Assembly (NCBI GenBank): GCA_024695725.1 | Contig: JAILHQ010000072.1 | Coordinates: forward strand, 1 to 15,308 | Length of the DNA stretch: 15,308 bases | Origin: Cyanobacteria bacterium RUI128 | GTDB taxonomy: Bacteria; Cyanobacteriota; Vampirovibrionia; Gastranaerophilales; Gastranaerophilaceae | Direction: 5' to 3' | In this document: positions 8,270 through 14,254 of the stretch, piece by piece | Layout of the letters: every line of letters starts with the position of its first letter | How positions within the stretch are numbered: the first letter of the stretch is position 1 | Notes under the pieces: generated by a model | Seen by the model: the letters and a program-made list of their open reading frames with translations, nothing else | What the model was told of the DNA's origin: nothing | Databases searched by the model: none | Program-made: the position numbers and the translations under genes

Positions 8270-8282
8270 GGAACAGGACAAG

Positions 8283-9161
8283 ATGGGTTTATCGTCATCA
8301 CAGGCTAGATTATTGAATCTGACTGCAAGAATGCACCAGATTGAATATAAAGCAGCCAAGCTGGAAGCTCAAAAACTCCAGATGGCAAACGAATCACGCC
8401 GTGTGTACGACGAATACCTTGATGCACTCGATAAAACAAAAGTCCAAGTAAAAACACTCAACAATGATGGTTCTGCAAGTTATAAAGATATATATAGTTA
8501 TCAAGACTTCCTCAATGCAGGGTATGCTTTAGAATATAAGGGCAGAATCTATCGAGGGAACGTATATGAATTTTATATTCCTGCAGAGAATGTTGGTGTA
8601 CCTGGCGGCTCAGCTCAACCATTTATTGACGAAGGATACAGTATATCACCAGGACCATACTACTTCAGTGAACAAACGGCTACCGGAACGTATGGTCAAG
8701 TAGGATGGTTTACATATACTGATATGTACGGAGCAAAATTCATTGCAGGAGGACTACCATCATTTACATACACAAATGTTATAAGTGAAGGCGGTTTTAA
8801 AGACCTTGCAAATGATGCGTATGGTGCAAACTATACTACAGAACCTACAGGTGAAACATTTGAAGAAATAATTACTAATCTTATAAACTCAGGCGATGTT
8901 ACTATTGTTAGACTTAAAGATGATTCAGAAACATCAGTCGCAATAGACACAGGGTTGCAGGAAGTTTCTGATGAAACCTTGCTTAGAAAAGCAGAAGCTA
9001 AGTATGAAGCTGATATGCGCAAGATTGATGCAAAAGATAGAAAGTATGATATCGACCTTGCAGCACTTGATGCAGAACGTAATGCGATAAAATCAGAAAT
9101 GGAAACACTCAAGACCGTAGCTAAAGATAACGTAGAAAGAACATTCAAACTATTCAGCTAG
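8283..9161 (+). CDS. Coiled-coil protein of unknown function, MGLSSSQARL type
   Basis: A 292-residue protein with long charged helices at both ends (about 1-55 and 235-292) and a central, possibly beta-rich part with many Gly, Tyr and Ser. Such an end-helix layout resembles filament, hook or needle subunits and their substrates, but I see no specific flagellin or secretion-family signature, so this is only a structural analogy. The start M-G-L-S-S-S-Q-A-R-L-L-N-L-T-A-R looks like the genuine N-terminus, and ATG 8283 has AAAGGA and AGGA 4-10 bases upstream. A longer in-frame start at 8211 would run through the stem-loop and is unlikely. There is no signal peptide or membrane segment. I recall similar N-termini from Gastranaerophilales proteins, which a search should confirm. 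Confidence 0.75.
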   Translation: MGLSSSQARLLNLTARMHQIEYKAAKLEAQKLQMANESRRVYDEYLDALDKTKVQVKTLNNDGSASYKDIYSYQDFLNAGYALEYKGRIYRGNVYEFYIPAENVGVPGGSAQPFIDEGYSISPGPYYFSEQTATGTYGQVGWFTYTDMYGAKFIAGGLPSFTYTNVISEGGFKDLANDAYGANYTTEPTGETFEEIITNLINSGDVTIVRLKDDSETSVAIDTGLQEVSDETLLRKAEAKYEADMRKIDAKDRKYDIDLAALDAERNAIKSEMETLKTVAKDNVERTFKLFS

Positions 9162-9170
9162 GTTTAAAAT

Positions 9171-9455
9171 CTATCCGACGCTATGCATAGTGTCAAAGAT
9201 TTCTTTTCTTTGAACCCAGGCTTCCATACCCATTTTATTACATTCGTCTTTCAGAAGTGCCTGAAACTCTTGCAGGTTCTTGTTTGACTTAGACATATCA
9301 CACAACATAAACATAACAAAATGTCCCTGCATAAGTGTTTGCTTGATATCTTCTATATTAACCTGACAATCGGCAAGCAGATTTGCGACTTTTGCAACGA
9401 TACCTACTTTGTCAGCGCCTGATACTGTAATTATAATTTTATCATTATTTTCCAT
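9171..9455 (-). CDS. Small ACT-domain protein (UPF0237/ACT_6-like)
   Basis: About 94 residues, almost entirely one ACT domain: I-I-I-T-V-S-G-A-D-K-V-G-I-V-A-K-V-A begins the fold, followed by N-I-E-D-I-K-Q-T and a beta strand around H-F-V-M-F-M-L. Stand-alone ACT proteins of this type are small ligand-binding regulators; the ligand is not predictable here. ATG 9455 is preferred because AAAAGGG lies about ten bases upstream and family members start close to the first strand. An upstream ATG at 9479 would overlap the stop of the TPR gene as TAATG, and translational coupling there is also possible, adding eight residues. It is the last gene of the apparent PilZ-TPR-ACT unit, only nine bases from the convergent coiled-coil gene, with no clear terminator between them. 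Confidence 0.87.
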   Translation of the reverse strand: MENNDKIIITVSGADKVGIVAKVANLLADCQVNIEDIKQTLMQGHFVMFMLCDMSKSNKNLQEFQALLKDECNKMGMEAWVQRKEIFDTMHSVG

Positions 9456-9478
9456 TTCTGATTTACCCTTTTCCCCCA

Positions 9479-11071
9479 TTATGAGAAGAGTCCGTTTATT
9501 TTATCAATGATATCCTGCGGATCTATTTCATTCGTAACCTTATTGATATCCTGAGCTATCTGATAGAGTTTAGCTGCCTCAATTTTATCCCCGACGATAG
9601 TAATAGCTCTTGCAAGGTTAAAGTGAGCAAGTGCATAGTTAGGGTTACATTCGGCAGATTTTTTGAACAGTTCTATTGCTTTTTGAACTCTGCCTAAATC
9701 GTCAAGATAAATTACACCAAGGTTATTGTATGCAATATCGTAGGTTTCATCATATTTAATTGATAATTCATATTCTTTTATAGCCTCGTTAGTATTTCCT
9801 TTACCCCAGTGTAAGAATGCGAGGTTACAGTGAATTTTAGAATTTGTAGGATCAAGTTCAAGCGCTTTTCTGTATACAGAAAGTGCGTTATCAAAATCTT
9901 CTTTATCATAGAAGGCACTGCCTAAGTTGATGTAGATATCAATATCCTCAGGAGTCATTGTATATGCATTTTGGTATGCACAGATAGCGGCATCTAAATC
10001 GTTTTGGTTTTCCTGATAAACAAAGCCTAATGTTTGGGCGATGATACTTGTCCAGCGTTTGTTCGGATTTAGTGTAATTGCTGTTTGGTATTGAGCGACA
10101 GCGAGTTTAAATTCACCTTTAATGTAATACAGGTTTGCGAGATTTGAGTGGAAGTCAGGTACTGTTGGCATAATAGAAATAAGTTTTTGATAGGTTTCTA
10201 TTGCTCTGTCGTAGTCGCCCTGTTCTTCATAAGCCTGACTAAGGTGCCTGTATGCAGGAATATTCAGACTGTCTAACCATATAGCCATTTTGTATTCGGT
10301 AATAGCATCTTCATAGTGTCCGATAGCAAGATATGCATCACCTAATAAGCAATAAAGCGGAACAAAGCCCGGTGCTTTATCTATTGTCTGAATATATAAA
10401 TCTATTGCAGAATCAATTCTTCTGATTTGTATCAGGTAGAAAGCCAGGAACAATACCGGCATAAATTGCAGATATGAAATGGTTTTCATAAGAGCATTGA
10501 TAGCGTTTTTATCAAACGGGAAAGTCAGAAGTGACAGAATGTGTTCAAACTTTGACTTGCAGCCAACTTTAAAATCTTTAAAGGCAGATGCCTGATACAA
10601 CTTATGCAGAAGGAAGTGTGCTCTTGAGTTTCTGAACTTTTTGTATTTTATGGACTGTTTCGCAGCCTGAATAGCCTCAAAGAAATAAGCTTTTCTTGTA
10701 TAGGTTTCGGCAAGGACATAGTATGCATCCGCATATTCCGAATTTTGTTCAAGCGACATATTAAGGTAGTTTATTGCTTTATCGAGATCGCCTTTATAGA
10801 ACTGCGCTTTACCTATTTTGTAATAGATTTCATAGGCATCAATGGCAGTTTCGAGTGCACATTGATATTCGGTGATAGCCTCATCGATATATTGGCATGA
10901 ATTAAAAATATCTAAGTGCCAATCCATATACAGATCACCTAATCTGATATGTAATTTGGCATTGTTCGGTTCTTTTTGCAGAGCAAGTTGGCATTTTTCG
11001 ATAGCCTTTTTCACTTTGCTTTGTTTTTTATTTAATTCATCTGATGATTCATTTTCAATCATATTGTTCAT
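9479..11071 (-). CDS. Large TPR-repeat protein
   Basis: A 530-residue protein built of about ten to twelve tetratricopeptide repeats with strong consensus (for example A-Y-Y-V-L-A-E-T-Y near 117, then a run from about 235 to 515 including D-I-Y-I-N-L-G-S-A-F-Y and A-Y-N-N-L-G-V-I-Y). TPR superhelices bind peptides or partner proteins. A hydrophobic stretch at about 202-215 (M-P-V-L-F-L-A-F-Y-L-I) splits the array and might be a membrane contact or a buried helix. There is no signal peptide. ATG 11071 has only a weak GGA nine bases upstream; ATG 11062 is an alternative. It follows the PilZ gene by 23 bases and its stop touches the ACT gene, so these three are probably one operon. The exact partner is unknown. 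Confidence 0.88.
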   Translation of the reverse strand: MNNMIENESSDELNKKQSKVKKAIEKCQLALQKEPNNAKLHIRLGDLYMDWHLDIFNSCQYIDEAITEYQCALETAIDAYEIYYKIGKAQFYKGDLDKAINYLNMSLEQNSEYADAYYVLAETYTRKAYFFEAIQAAKQSIKYKKFRNSRAHFLLHKLYQASAFKDFKVGCKSKFEHILSLLTFPFDKNAINALMKTISYLQFMPVLFLAFYLIQIRRIDSAIDLYIQTIDKAPGFVPLYCLLGDAYLAIGHYEDAITEYKMAIWLDSLNIPAYRHLSQAYEEQGDYDRAIETYQKLISIMPTVPDFHSNLANLYYIKGEFKLAVAQYQTAITLNPNKRWTSIIAQTLGFVYQENQNDLDAAICAYQNAYTMTPEDIDIYINLGSAFYDKEDFDNALSVYRKALELDPTNSKIHCNLAFLHWGKGNTNEAIKEYELSIKYDETYDIAYNNLGVIYLDDLGRVQKAIELFKKSAECNPNYALAHFNLARAITIVGDKIEAAKLYQIAQDINKVTNEIDPQDIIDKINGLFS

Positions 11072-11094
11072 AAATTTTATCCAATCTTATTATA

Positions 11095-11691
11095 TTATTT
11101 AGCCAAAGACATACAATAATCTACCAATTTTTGCCTGTCAGAGTATGATATTTTTTCGATAATCATTCTGTGAACACCTTCCGGCAACCCTGTTTTATCT
11201 AAAATACGTCCCGTAAGTATTATTTTACCAATAGAATTTGATAAATTCAACATTATTTCAAATTCTGAATTAACATCAAGAGGTATTTCCGAATAGAACC
11301 TCAGTCCTCTGACGCTGATATCGATAAGATGTGATTCAATGTTCCCCTGAAGCGGTCTGAATATTGTTATAGGACATTCAGACTGATAACGCGGGTTTTG
11401 GCGCGTATTTTCAAGTTTTGTATTTTTCTCGTCAAAGCTGATTTCCAGCTCTTTAGAAGATATTATTTTTAACACTTTTGATTTAAAGATAAGGATACCG
11501 TTCGGCGTAAACACTTTCACGTCGAGGTCATAATCTTTTTCAAAGTCAGAAAAATCATTTTTCTGAATCGGGCTGACAGCAAGAACAATCTTATTATCGG
11601 AATATTTTTTAACGAAGCAGTCAACATCAAGTGTATCAATACCTGATTCGGAAACGATTTTAGTTTTTTGTTTTTCTGCAAGCAAATTCAT
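11095..11691 (-). CDS. PilZ-domain protein (probable c-di-GMP receptor, YcgR-like layout)
   Basis: A 198-residue protein with an N-terminal beta-rich domain (about 15-90) resembling the YcgR-N/PilZN partner domain and a C-terminal PilZ domain (about 95-195). Both c-di-GMP-binding motifs are present: R97-Q-N-P-R101 (R-x3-R) and D124-I-S-V-R-G129 (D-x-S-x2-G). Proteins with this layout bind cyclic di-GMP and act on motility, surface polymers or type IV pili; the target here is not shown, though no flagellar or pilus gene lies nearby. It is the first gene of a probable minus-strand operon with the TPR and ACT genes. Its ATG lacks a Shine-Dalgarno sequence but sits six bases after TAAAAT (11698-11703). 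Confidence 0.9.
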   Translation of the reverse strand: MNLLAEKQKTKIVSESGIDTLDVDCFVKKYSDNKIVLAVSPIQKNDFSDFEKDYDLDVKVFTPNGILIFKSKVLKIISSKELEISFDEKNTKLENTRQNPRYQSECPITIFRPLQGNIESHLIDISVRGLRFYSEIPLDVNSEFEIMLNLSNSIGKIILTGRILDKTGLPEGVHRMIIEKISYSDRQKLVDYCMSLAK

Positions 11692-11697
11692 ACAACT

Positions 11698-11726
11698 ATT
11701 TTACCCGAAAAAACAGGAAATATAAA
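11698..11726 (-). promoter_or_regulatory. Probable promoter of the PilZ-TPR-ACT operon, leaderless type
   Basis: On the minus strand TTTATA (11721-11726) and TAAAAT (11698-11703) are 17 bases apart. The -10 box ends six bases before the ATG at 11691, so the transcript would start at or next to the start codon. Confidence 0.4.
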
Positions 11727-11730
11727 GAGA

Positions 11731-11994
11731 TTATTTATTATTTCCGTCATTAGTTTTTTTGCTGTTATTTTTCGATTTTTTTGACCAAAACGGTGCTATC
11801 GGATGTTCGTTTTTCATATCTTCATATTTTATATCATCCGGGTGATAGTTAGGGATATCCTTCCAGTATTCTGTGCGGACATCATAGGCTTGCGGGCAGG
11901 TATTATAATCAGCCGGCGATTCACAGAAATCGTAGAATGCCAGAGCACTCCCTGCAAAAAATATCATGACTGATAACAGAATAAAATTTTTCAT
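11731..11994 (-). CDS. Small secreted protein of unknown function
   Basis: An 87-residue protein with a clear signal peptide (M-K-N-F-I-L-L..., hydrophobic to about 18, cleavage expected after A-L-A at residue 19). The mature part is about 68 residues, acidic and Tyr/Pro-rich, with two cysteines (24 and 33) that could form a disulfide, and ends in a Lys/Asn-rich tail. Cys24 is too far from the cleavage site for a lipobox, so it is not a lipoprotein by this evidence. I do not recognise a family. The ATG follows a perfect TATAAT by six bases with AAGGG in between, too close for a normal ribosome site. It lies upstream of the PilZ operon in the same direction, with a 39-base gap, and could be co-transcribed with it. 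Confidence 0.65.
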   Translation of the reverse strand: MKNFILLSVMIFFAGSALAFYDFCESPADYNTCPQAYDVRTEYWKDIPNYHPDDIKYEDMKNEHPIAPFWSKKSKNNSKKTNDGNNK

Positions 11995-12000
11995 GCCCTT

Positions 12001-12006
12001 ATTATA
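12001..12006 (-). promoter_or_regulatory. Consensus -10 box before the small secreted protein gene
   Basis: Perfect TATAAT on the minus strand, six bases before the ATG at 11994. The -35 candidate TTTATT (12024-12029, 17-base spacing) is weak. The geometry points to a leaderless or nearly leaderless mRNA. Confidence 0.5.
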
Positions 12007-12041
12007 TCATTTTTTTTTGAATTAATAAAGCAAAAAATATT

Positions 12042-12069
12042 TTGAAAATTTTTATGTGCGTGGTAGAAT
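12042..12069 (+). promoter_or_regulatory. Strong extended -10 promoter of the repeat/tRNA-Val unit
   Basis: TTGAAA (12042-12047) and TAGAAT (12064-12069) with 16-base spacing, plus TGG directly before the -10 box (an extended -10). Each hexamer differs from consensus at one base. Transcription would start near 12076 and run through the truncated repeat, both 96-bp repeats and the tRNA to the terminator at 12382. Confidence 0.65.
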
Positions 12070-12084
12070 AAAACATACCGAGAA

Positions 12085-12110
12085 GATTGGCACTCTGCCG
12101 AATCAAATAC
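12085..12110 (+). repeat. Truncated copy of the 96-bp tRNA-linked repeat
   Basis: GATTGGCACTCTGCCGAA (12085-12102) matches positions 5-22 of the full repeat, and AAATAC (12105-12110) matches its last six bases. The whole hairpin and D-arm-like middle are missing, as after an internal deletion. Confidence 0.75.
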
Positions 12111-12302
12111 GGGCGATTGGCACTCTGCCGAAGAAAACAATTGAATATTGTTTTCTGAGAGGGGTAGCGCATCGGACAACCGAATGGTTGTAGAAAAATT
12201 AAATACGGGCGATTGGCACTCTGCCGAAGAAAACAATTAAGTATTGTTTTCTGAGAGGGGTAGCGCATCGGACAACCGAATGGTTGTAGAAAAATTAAAT
12301 AC
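12111..12302 (+). repeat. Two tandem 96-bp repeats with tRNA-derived 5' sequence
   Basis: Copies at 12111-12206 and 12207-12302 are identical except for two bases, both in one hairpin loop. Each begins GGGCGATTGGC, exactly the first 11 bases of the tRNA-Val that follows in register at 12303, and each also has GTAGCGCATC, the D-arm 3' part of that tRNA. In place of the tRNA's seven D-loop bases lies a 41-base insert with the hairpin GAAAACAAT-(5)-ATTGTTTTC. In place of the anticodon and T arms lies ACAACC-GAAT-GGTTGT, then the A/T-rich joint AAAAATTAAATAC that also precedes the tRNA. No T arm or 3' acceptor strand exists, so these are not tRNA genes. They would be transcribed in the tRNA precursor. 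Confidence 0.9.
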
Positions 12303-12375
12303 GGGCGATTGGCGCAGTTGGTAGCGCATCACATCGACATTGTGGGGGTCACGTGTTCGAGTCACGTATCGCCCA
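12303..12375 (+). tRNA. tRNA-Val (anticodon GAC)
   Basis: A complete 73-base cloverleaf. Acceptor GGGCGAT pairs with ATCGCCC (12368-12374); D stem GCGC/GCGC; anticodon stem TCACA/TGTGG (one G-U); 7-base loop TCGACAT with anticodon GAC at 12336-12338 reading GUC; 5-base variable loop GGGTC; T stem ACGTG/CACGT with loop TTCGAGT; discriminator A at 12375. CCA is not encoded. Position 33 is C (12335) where U is almost universal. It is preceded in register by two repeats sharing its 5' end and followed by an intrinsic terminator. Fold and identity are clear; full decoding activity is the only doubt because of C33. Confidence 0.93.
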
Positions 12376-12381
12376 ATAAGA

Positions 12382-12406
12382 CTCCGAGGCATAGCCTCGG
12401 GGTTTT
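12382..12406 (+). terminator. Intrinsic terminator after tRNA-Val
   Basis: CTCCGAGGC (12382-12390), loop ATA, GCCTCGGGG (12394-12402), then TTTTATTA. Nine pairs including one G-U, beginning six bases after the tRNA. Confidence 0.88.
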
Positions 12407-12475
12407 ATTATGCATATACTAGCGAGAACACGTGAGGCGCAGCTTTGTTTTACAAAGTCTTCTAACGCCCACCAT
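12407..12475. other. Spacer without a recognisable gene
   Basis: It holds a small hairpin CTTTGT-TTT-ACAAAG (12443-12457) and CGCCCACCA (12466-12474), which resembles a tRNA 3' end but has no T arm directly before it. Nothing else is supported. Confidence 0.4.
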
Positions 12476-12508
12476 AAAAAAAAGAGGTCTTGTTGACCTC
12501 TTTTTTTT
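12476..12508. terminator. Perfect 14-bp bidirectional terminator
   Basis: AAAAAAAAGAGGTC (12476-12489), loop TTGTT, GACCTCTTTTTTTT (12495-12508). The flanking A and T runs form part of the stem and give a U-tract in either direction. It ends three bases past the stop of the minus-strand gene at 12512 and mainly serves that gene. Confidence 0.92.
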
Positions 12509-12511
12509 GTA

Positions 12512-12799
12512 TTAGTAGTTTTTTATTATGCCAGATATCTGATTTGTTCCGTCAACATTTGATTTTGCTTTGGCAACTTGTTCAGGAGAATAATTGGTAT
12601 AAAAAACATCGCCATTATTCATTCTTATTTCTGACTCATACTTATCGTGCTCCGAAATTGATGAAATCGACTCAGAGTTTATAAATACATTCTCCTTCTG
12701 AGTTATATACTCAGAATCCGGTTTACTGATAGCTGCGACTTTGCAATGAATTTGTCCGCTAAAATTTGTTTTGTTTGGGGTAAATAACGAGATTTGCAT
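12512..12799 (-). CDS. Small hypothetical protein with N-terminal N-F-S-G motif
   Basis: A 95-residue protein without a signal peptide or membrane segment. After the start M-Q-I-S-L-F-T-P-N-K-T it has N-F-S-G, a motif position I associate with many small Gastranaerophilales proteins (recollection, not shown here). The rest contains strands around R-M-N-N-G-D-V-F-Y-T-N-Y and a helical S-P-E-Q-V-A-K-A-K-S-N segment. I recognise no domain. Translation is well supported: GGAG lies about six bases before the ATG within AGAAGGAGAAAATT, and a perfect terminator follows the stop by three bases. It appears to be a single-gene unit. Confidence 0.75.
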   Translation of the reverse strand: MQISLFTPNKTNFSGQIHCKVAAISKPDSEYITQKENVFINSESISSISEHDKYESEIRMNNGDVFYTNYSPEQVAKAKSNVDGTNQISGIIKNY

Positions 12800-12935
12800 A
12801 ATTTTCTCCTTCTATTCTTTCTTTTCAGAATAAAAAACATAACGAAATTTTTTTGCTAGTACACAGTAATAAGTAAAACAAATATTTACAAAGGCAACTG
12901 ATATACAATATTGCACTATGATATTATAACAACAT

Positions 12936-13006
12936 TGTCATTCTGAGGTTTTAGCCGAAGAATCTCAATACTTAAAAGAGATACTTCGCTATCGCTCAGT
13001 ATGACA
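12936..13006. repeat. REP/MITE-like imperfect palindrome
   Basis: TGTCATTCTGAG (12936-12947) faces CTCAGTATGACA (12995-13006) with one mismatch, and GAAGAATCTC (12957-12966) faces GAGATACTTC (12978-12987) with one mismatch; the central loop is 11 bases. Palindromes with outer TGTCATTCTGAG and inner GAAGAATCTC are a common dispersed intergenic repeat in many bacterial genomes. It sits in the 251-base gap between two minus-strand genes; the remainder of that gap (12800-12935 and 13007-13054) is AT-rich with nothing recognisable. Confidence 0.75.
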
Positions 13007-13050
13007 GCATTTTTGTCTTTATCTGTGTAAAAAACAATATATGATTACCT

Positions 13051-14106
13051 TTATTTAACCTTACTCAGCGGGATATATTCAAACCTTATATATTTTTCAA
13101 AAACTTTGATTCTTTCCATAAAAGTTTGTTCTGAAACGTTTTCCCATTTATTGTCATTATTATCGTTTCCGTAAGAGACAAACCAAGGAGATTCGGGATC
13201 AGCGTACGCATCATATTTAAAGCTGACCTGAGGGAATAGCTCTGTAGAATTTTCCACAAGAATATATATTCTCCAACCGATACCCATCGCACCTGATGAA
13301 TATTCGTTGGCAACAAAAACATTGTTTGTGACAAAATATCTGTCTCTTGAGCCTCCGCTCACTACGTGCTGAGGTTTTCGGTTAACCATAGTGTACATAT
13401 CATAGACAACGCCTTTCCAGTCTCCCTTTGCTATTTCACCGATTAAAAGTTCATCTATCCCGTCTCCGTTGACATCGTAATAAATGTAGCCAATTTTATC
13501 CAAAACATTTCTGCTTGTCTGAGCAACAACGTTATACATATAGCTCATATCTTCGCTTTCAAGTTTTGAAGAATCCCATTTTTCTTTTATGGCGGTTATA
13601 TGTTTTTTCAGGATATCTTTATACAAGTCTTCGCCTTTCATACCCTGATTTTTATGATATACAGAACCTCTGACACCTTTTATCTCAACAACTTCGCCTA
13701 AATCATAAAGTGCTTTGTATCCTTCCGGTGCTTTTTCACTTTTTGTATAATCGTGCTGAACATCGGTCGGGTATTTTAGAACGATATCGTACAATTTCCC
13801 TTTTTTATCCGTCAACTCGCCAATTTTTCTGCCACCGGGCATTTCTGCGTGATCAGCAGGGTTTTCATAGGCTTTTATTCCGAACGCAAACCCGCCAAAA
13901 CCAGCGTCTTTAGACGGTTTATGATATATAGAAATACAGTCTTTCTTTACGCTTTTACAAAATTCTCCGCTCACATTTGACGGTATTGTGACAGAAAAAA
14001 GCCTGTTTTTTATAACCACATCAGCGCATTTGTCAGCCGCATATACGGAAATATCAGTAACCAAAACCACTAAAATACCAAACAATAATGCAAATAATTT
14101 CTTCAT
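13051..14106 (-). CDS. Secreted protein with calcium-loop-like motif, unknown function
   Basis: A 351-residue exported protein. The signal peptide (M-K-K-L-F-A-L-L-F-G-I-L-V-V-L-V...) is expected to be cut after V-Y-A at residue 23. The mature N-terminal part (about 24-150) has three cysteines (27, 50, 57) and is beta-rich. The centre carries D-V-N-G-D-G-I-D-E-L-L-I-G (211-223), which matches EF-hand, dockerin or FG-GAP-type calcium loops. The C-terminal part has no domain I know. ATG 14106 is chosen over 14118 because GGAG lies six bases upstream and the signal peptide then starts correctly. A TATAAT on the minus strand (14136-14141) gives a short leader. It is divergent from the SpoIID gene, and a role at the cell surface is inferred only. 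Confidence 0.8.
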   Translation of the reverse strand: MKKLFALLFGILVVLVTDISVYAADKCADVVIKNRLFSVTIPSNVSGEFCKSVKKDCISIYHKPSKDAGFGGFAFGIKAYENPADHAEMPGGRKIGELTDKKGKLYDIVLKYPTDVQHDYTKSEKAPEGYKALYDLGEVVEIKGVRGSVYHKNQGMKGEDLYKDILKKHITAIKEKWDSSKLESEDMSYMYNVVAQTSRNVLDKIGYIYYDVNGDGIDELLIGEIAKGDWKGVVYDMYTMVNRKPQHVVSGGSRDRYFVTNNVFVANEYSSGAMGIGWRIYILVENSTELFPQVSFKYDAYADPESPWFVSYGNDNNDNKWENVSEQTFMERIKVFEKYIRFEYIPLSKVK

Positions 14107-14135
14107 TTTATACTCCAAAAAACAACCTTAAAACA

Positions 14136-14141
14136 ATTATA
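14136..14141 (-). promoter_or_regulatory. Consensus -10 box of the secreted protein gene
   Basis: Perfect TATAAT on the minus strand, 29 bases before the ATG at 14106, leaving a leader of about 23 bases with a GGAG ribosome site. No clear -35 box is seen. Confidence 0.45.
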
Positions 14142-14241
14142 ACACACAGAAATTATAAAACTTTGCCGAAAATTCGCTTTTTCCCCAAAATTCCCGCTCA
14201 AAATACTCCATTTAATTCATTTTTATTTTTTATTATTTAAG

Positions 14242-14247
14242 TAGAAT
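14242..14247 (+). promoter_or_regulatory. -10 box close to the SpoIID-family start
   Basis: TAGAAT ends seven bases before ATG 14255. It overlaps the alternative upstream ATG (14246), which argues that 14255 is the real start and that the mRNA is leaderless or nearly so. No -35 box matches. Confidence 0.4.
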
Positions 14248-14254
14248 GGTTATT

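Noticed and set aside
8831..9148. Minus-strand Ser/Ala-rich open frame inside the coiled-coil gene
   Set aside because: It is antisense to the heptad-rich coding end; its composition reflects the complementary codons and no start signal is seen.
11991..12268. Two minus-strand open frames across the tandem repeats
   Set aside because: They overlap the repeat array and promoter region, are made of the same repeated peptide, and have no ribosome site. They arise because the 96-bp period (a multiple of three) keeps the frame open.
12111..12302. The 96-bp repeats as two further tRNA genes
   Set aside because: They share the 5' acceptor and part of the D arm with tRNA-Val, but lack a T arm, a 3' acceptor strand and a 7-base anticodon loop.
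12085..12302. The tandem repeats as a CRISPR array
   Set aside because: The units are contiguous, 96 bases long and identical throughout, with no unique spacers.
12466..12474. CGCCCACCA as the 3' end of a second tRNA
   Set aside because: No T stem-loop lies directly before it and no matching cloverleaf can be built in the spacer; the match is short.
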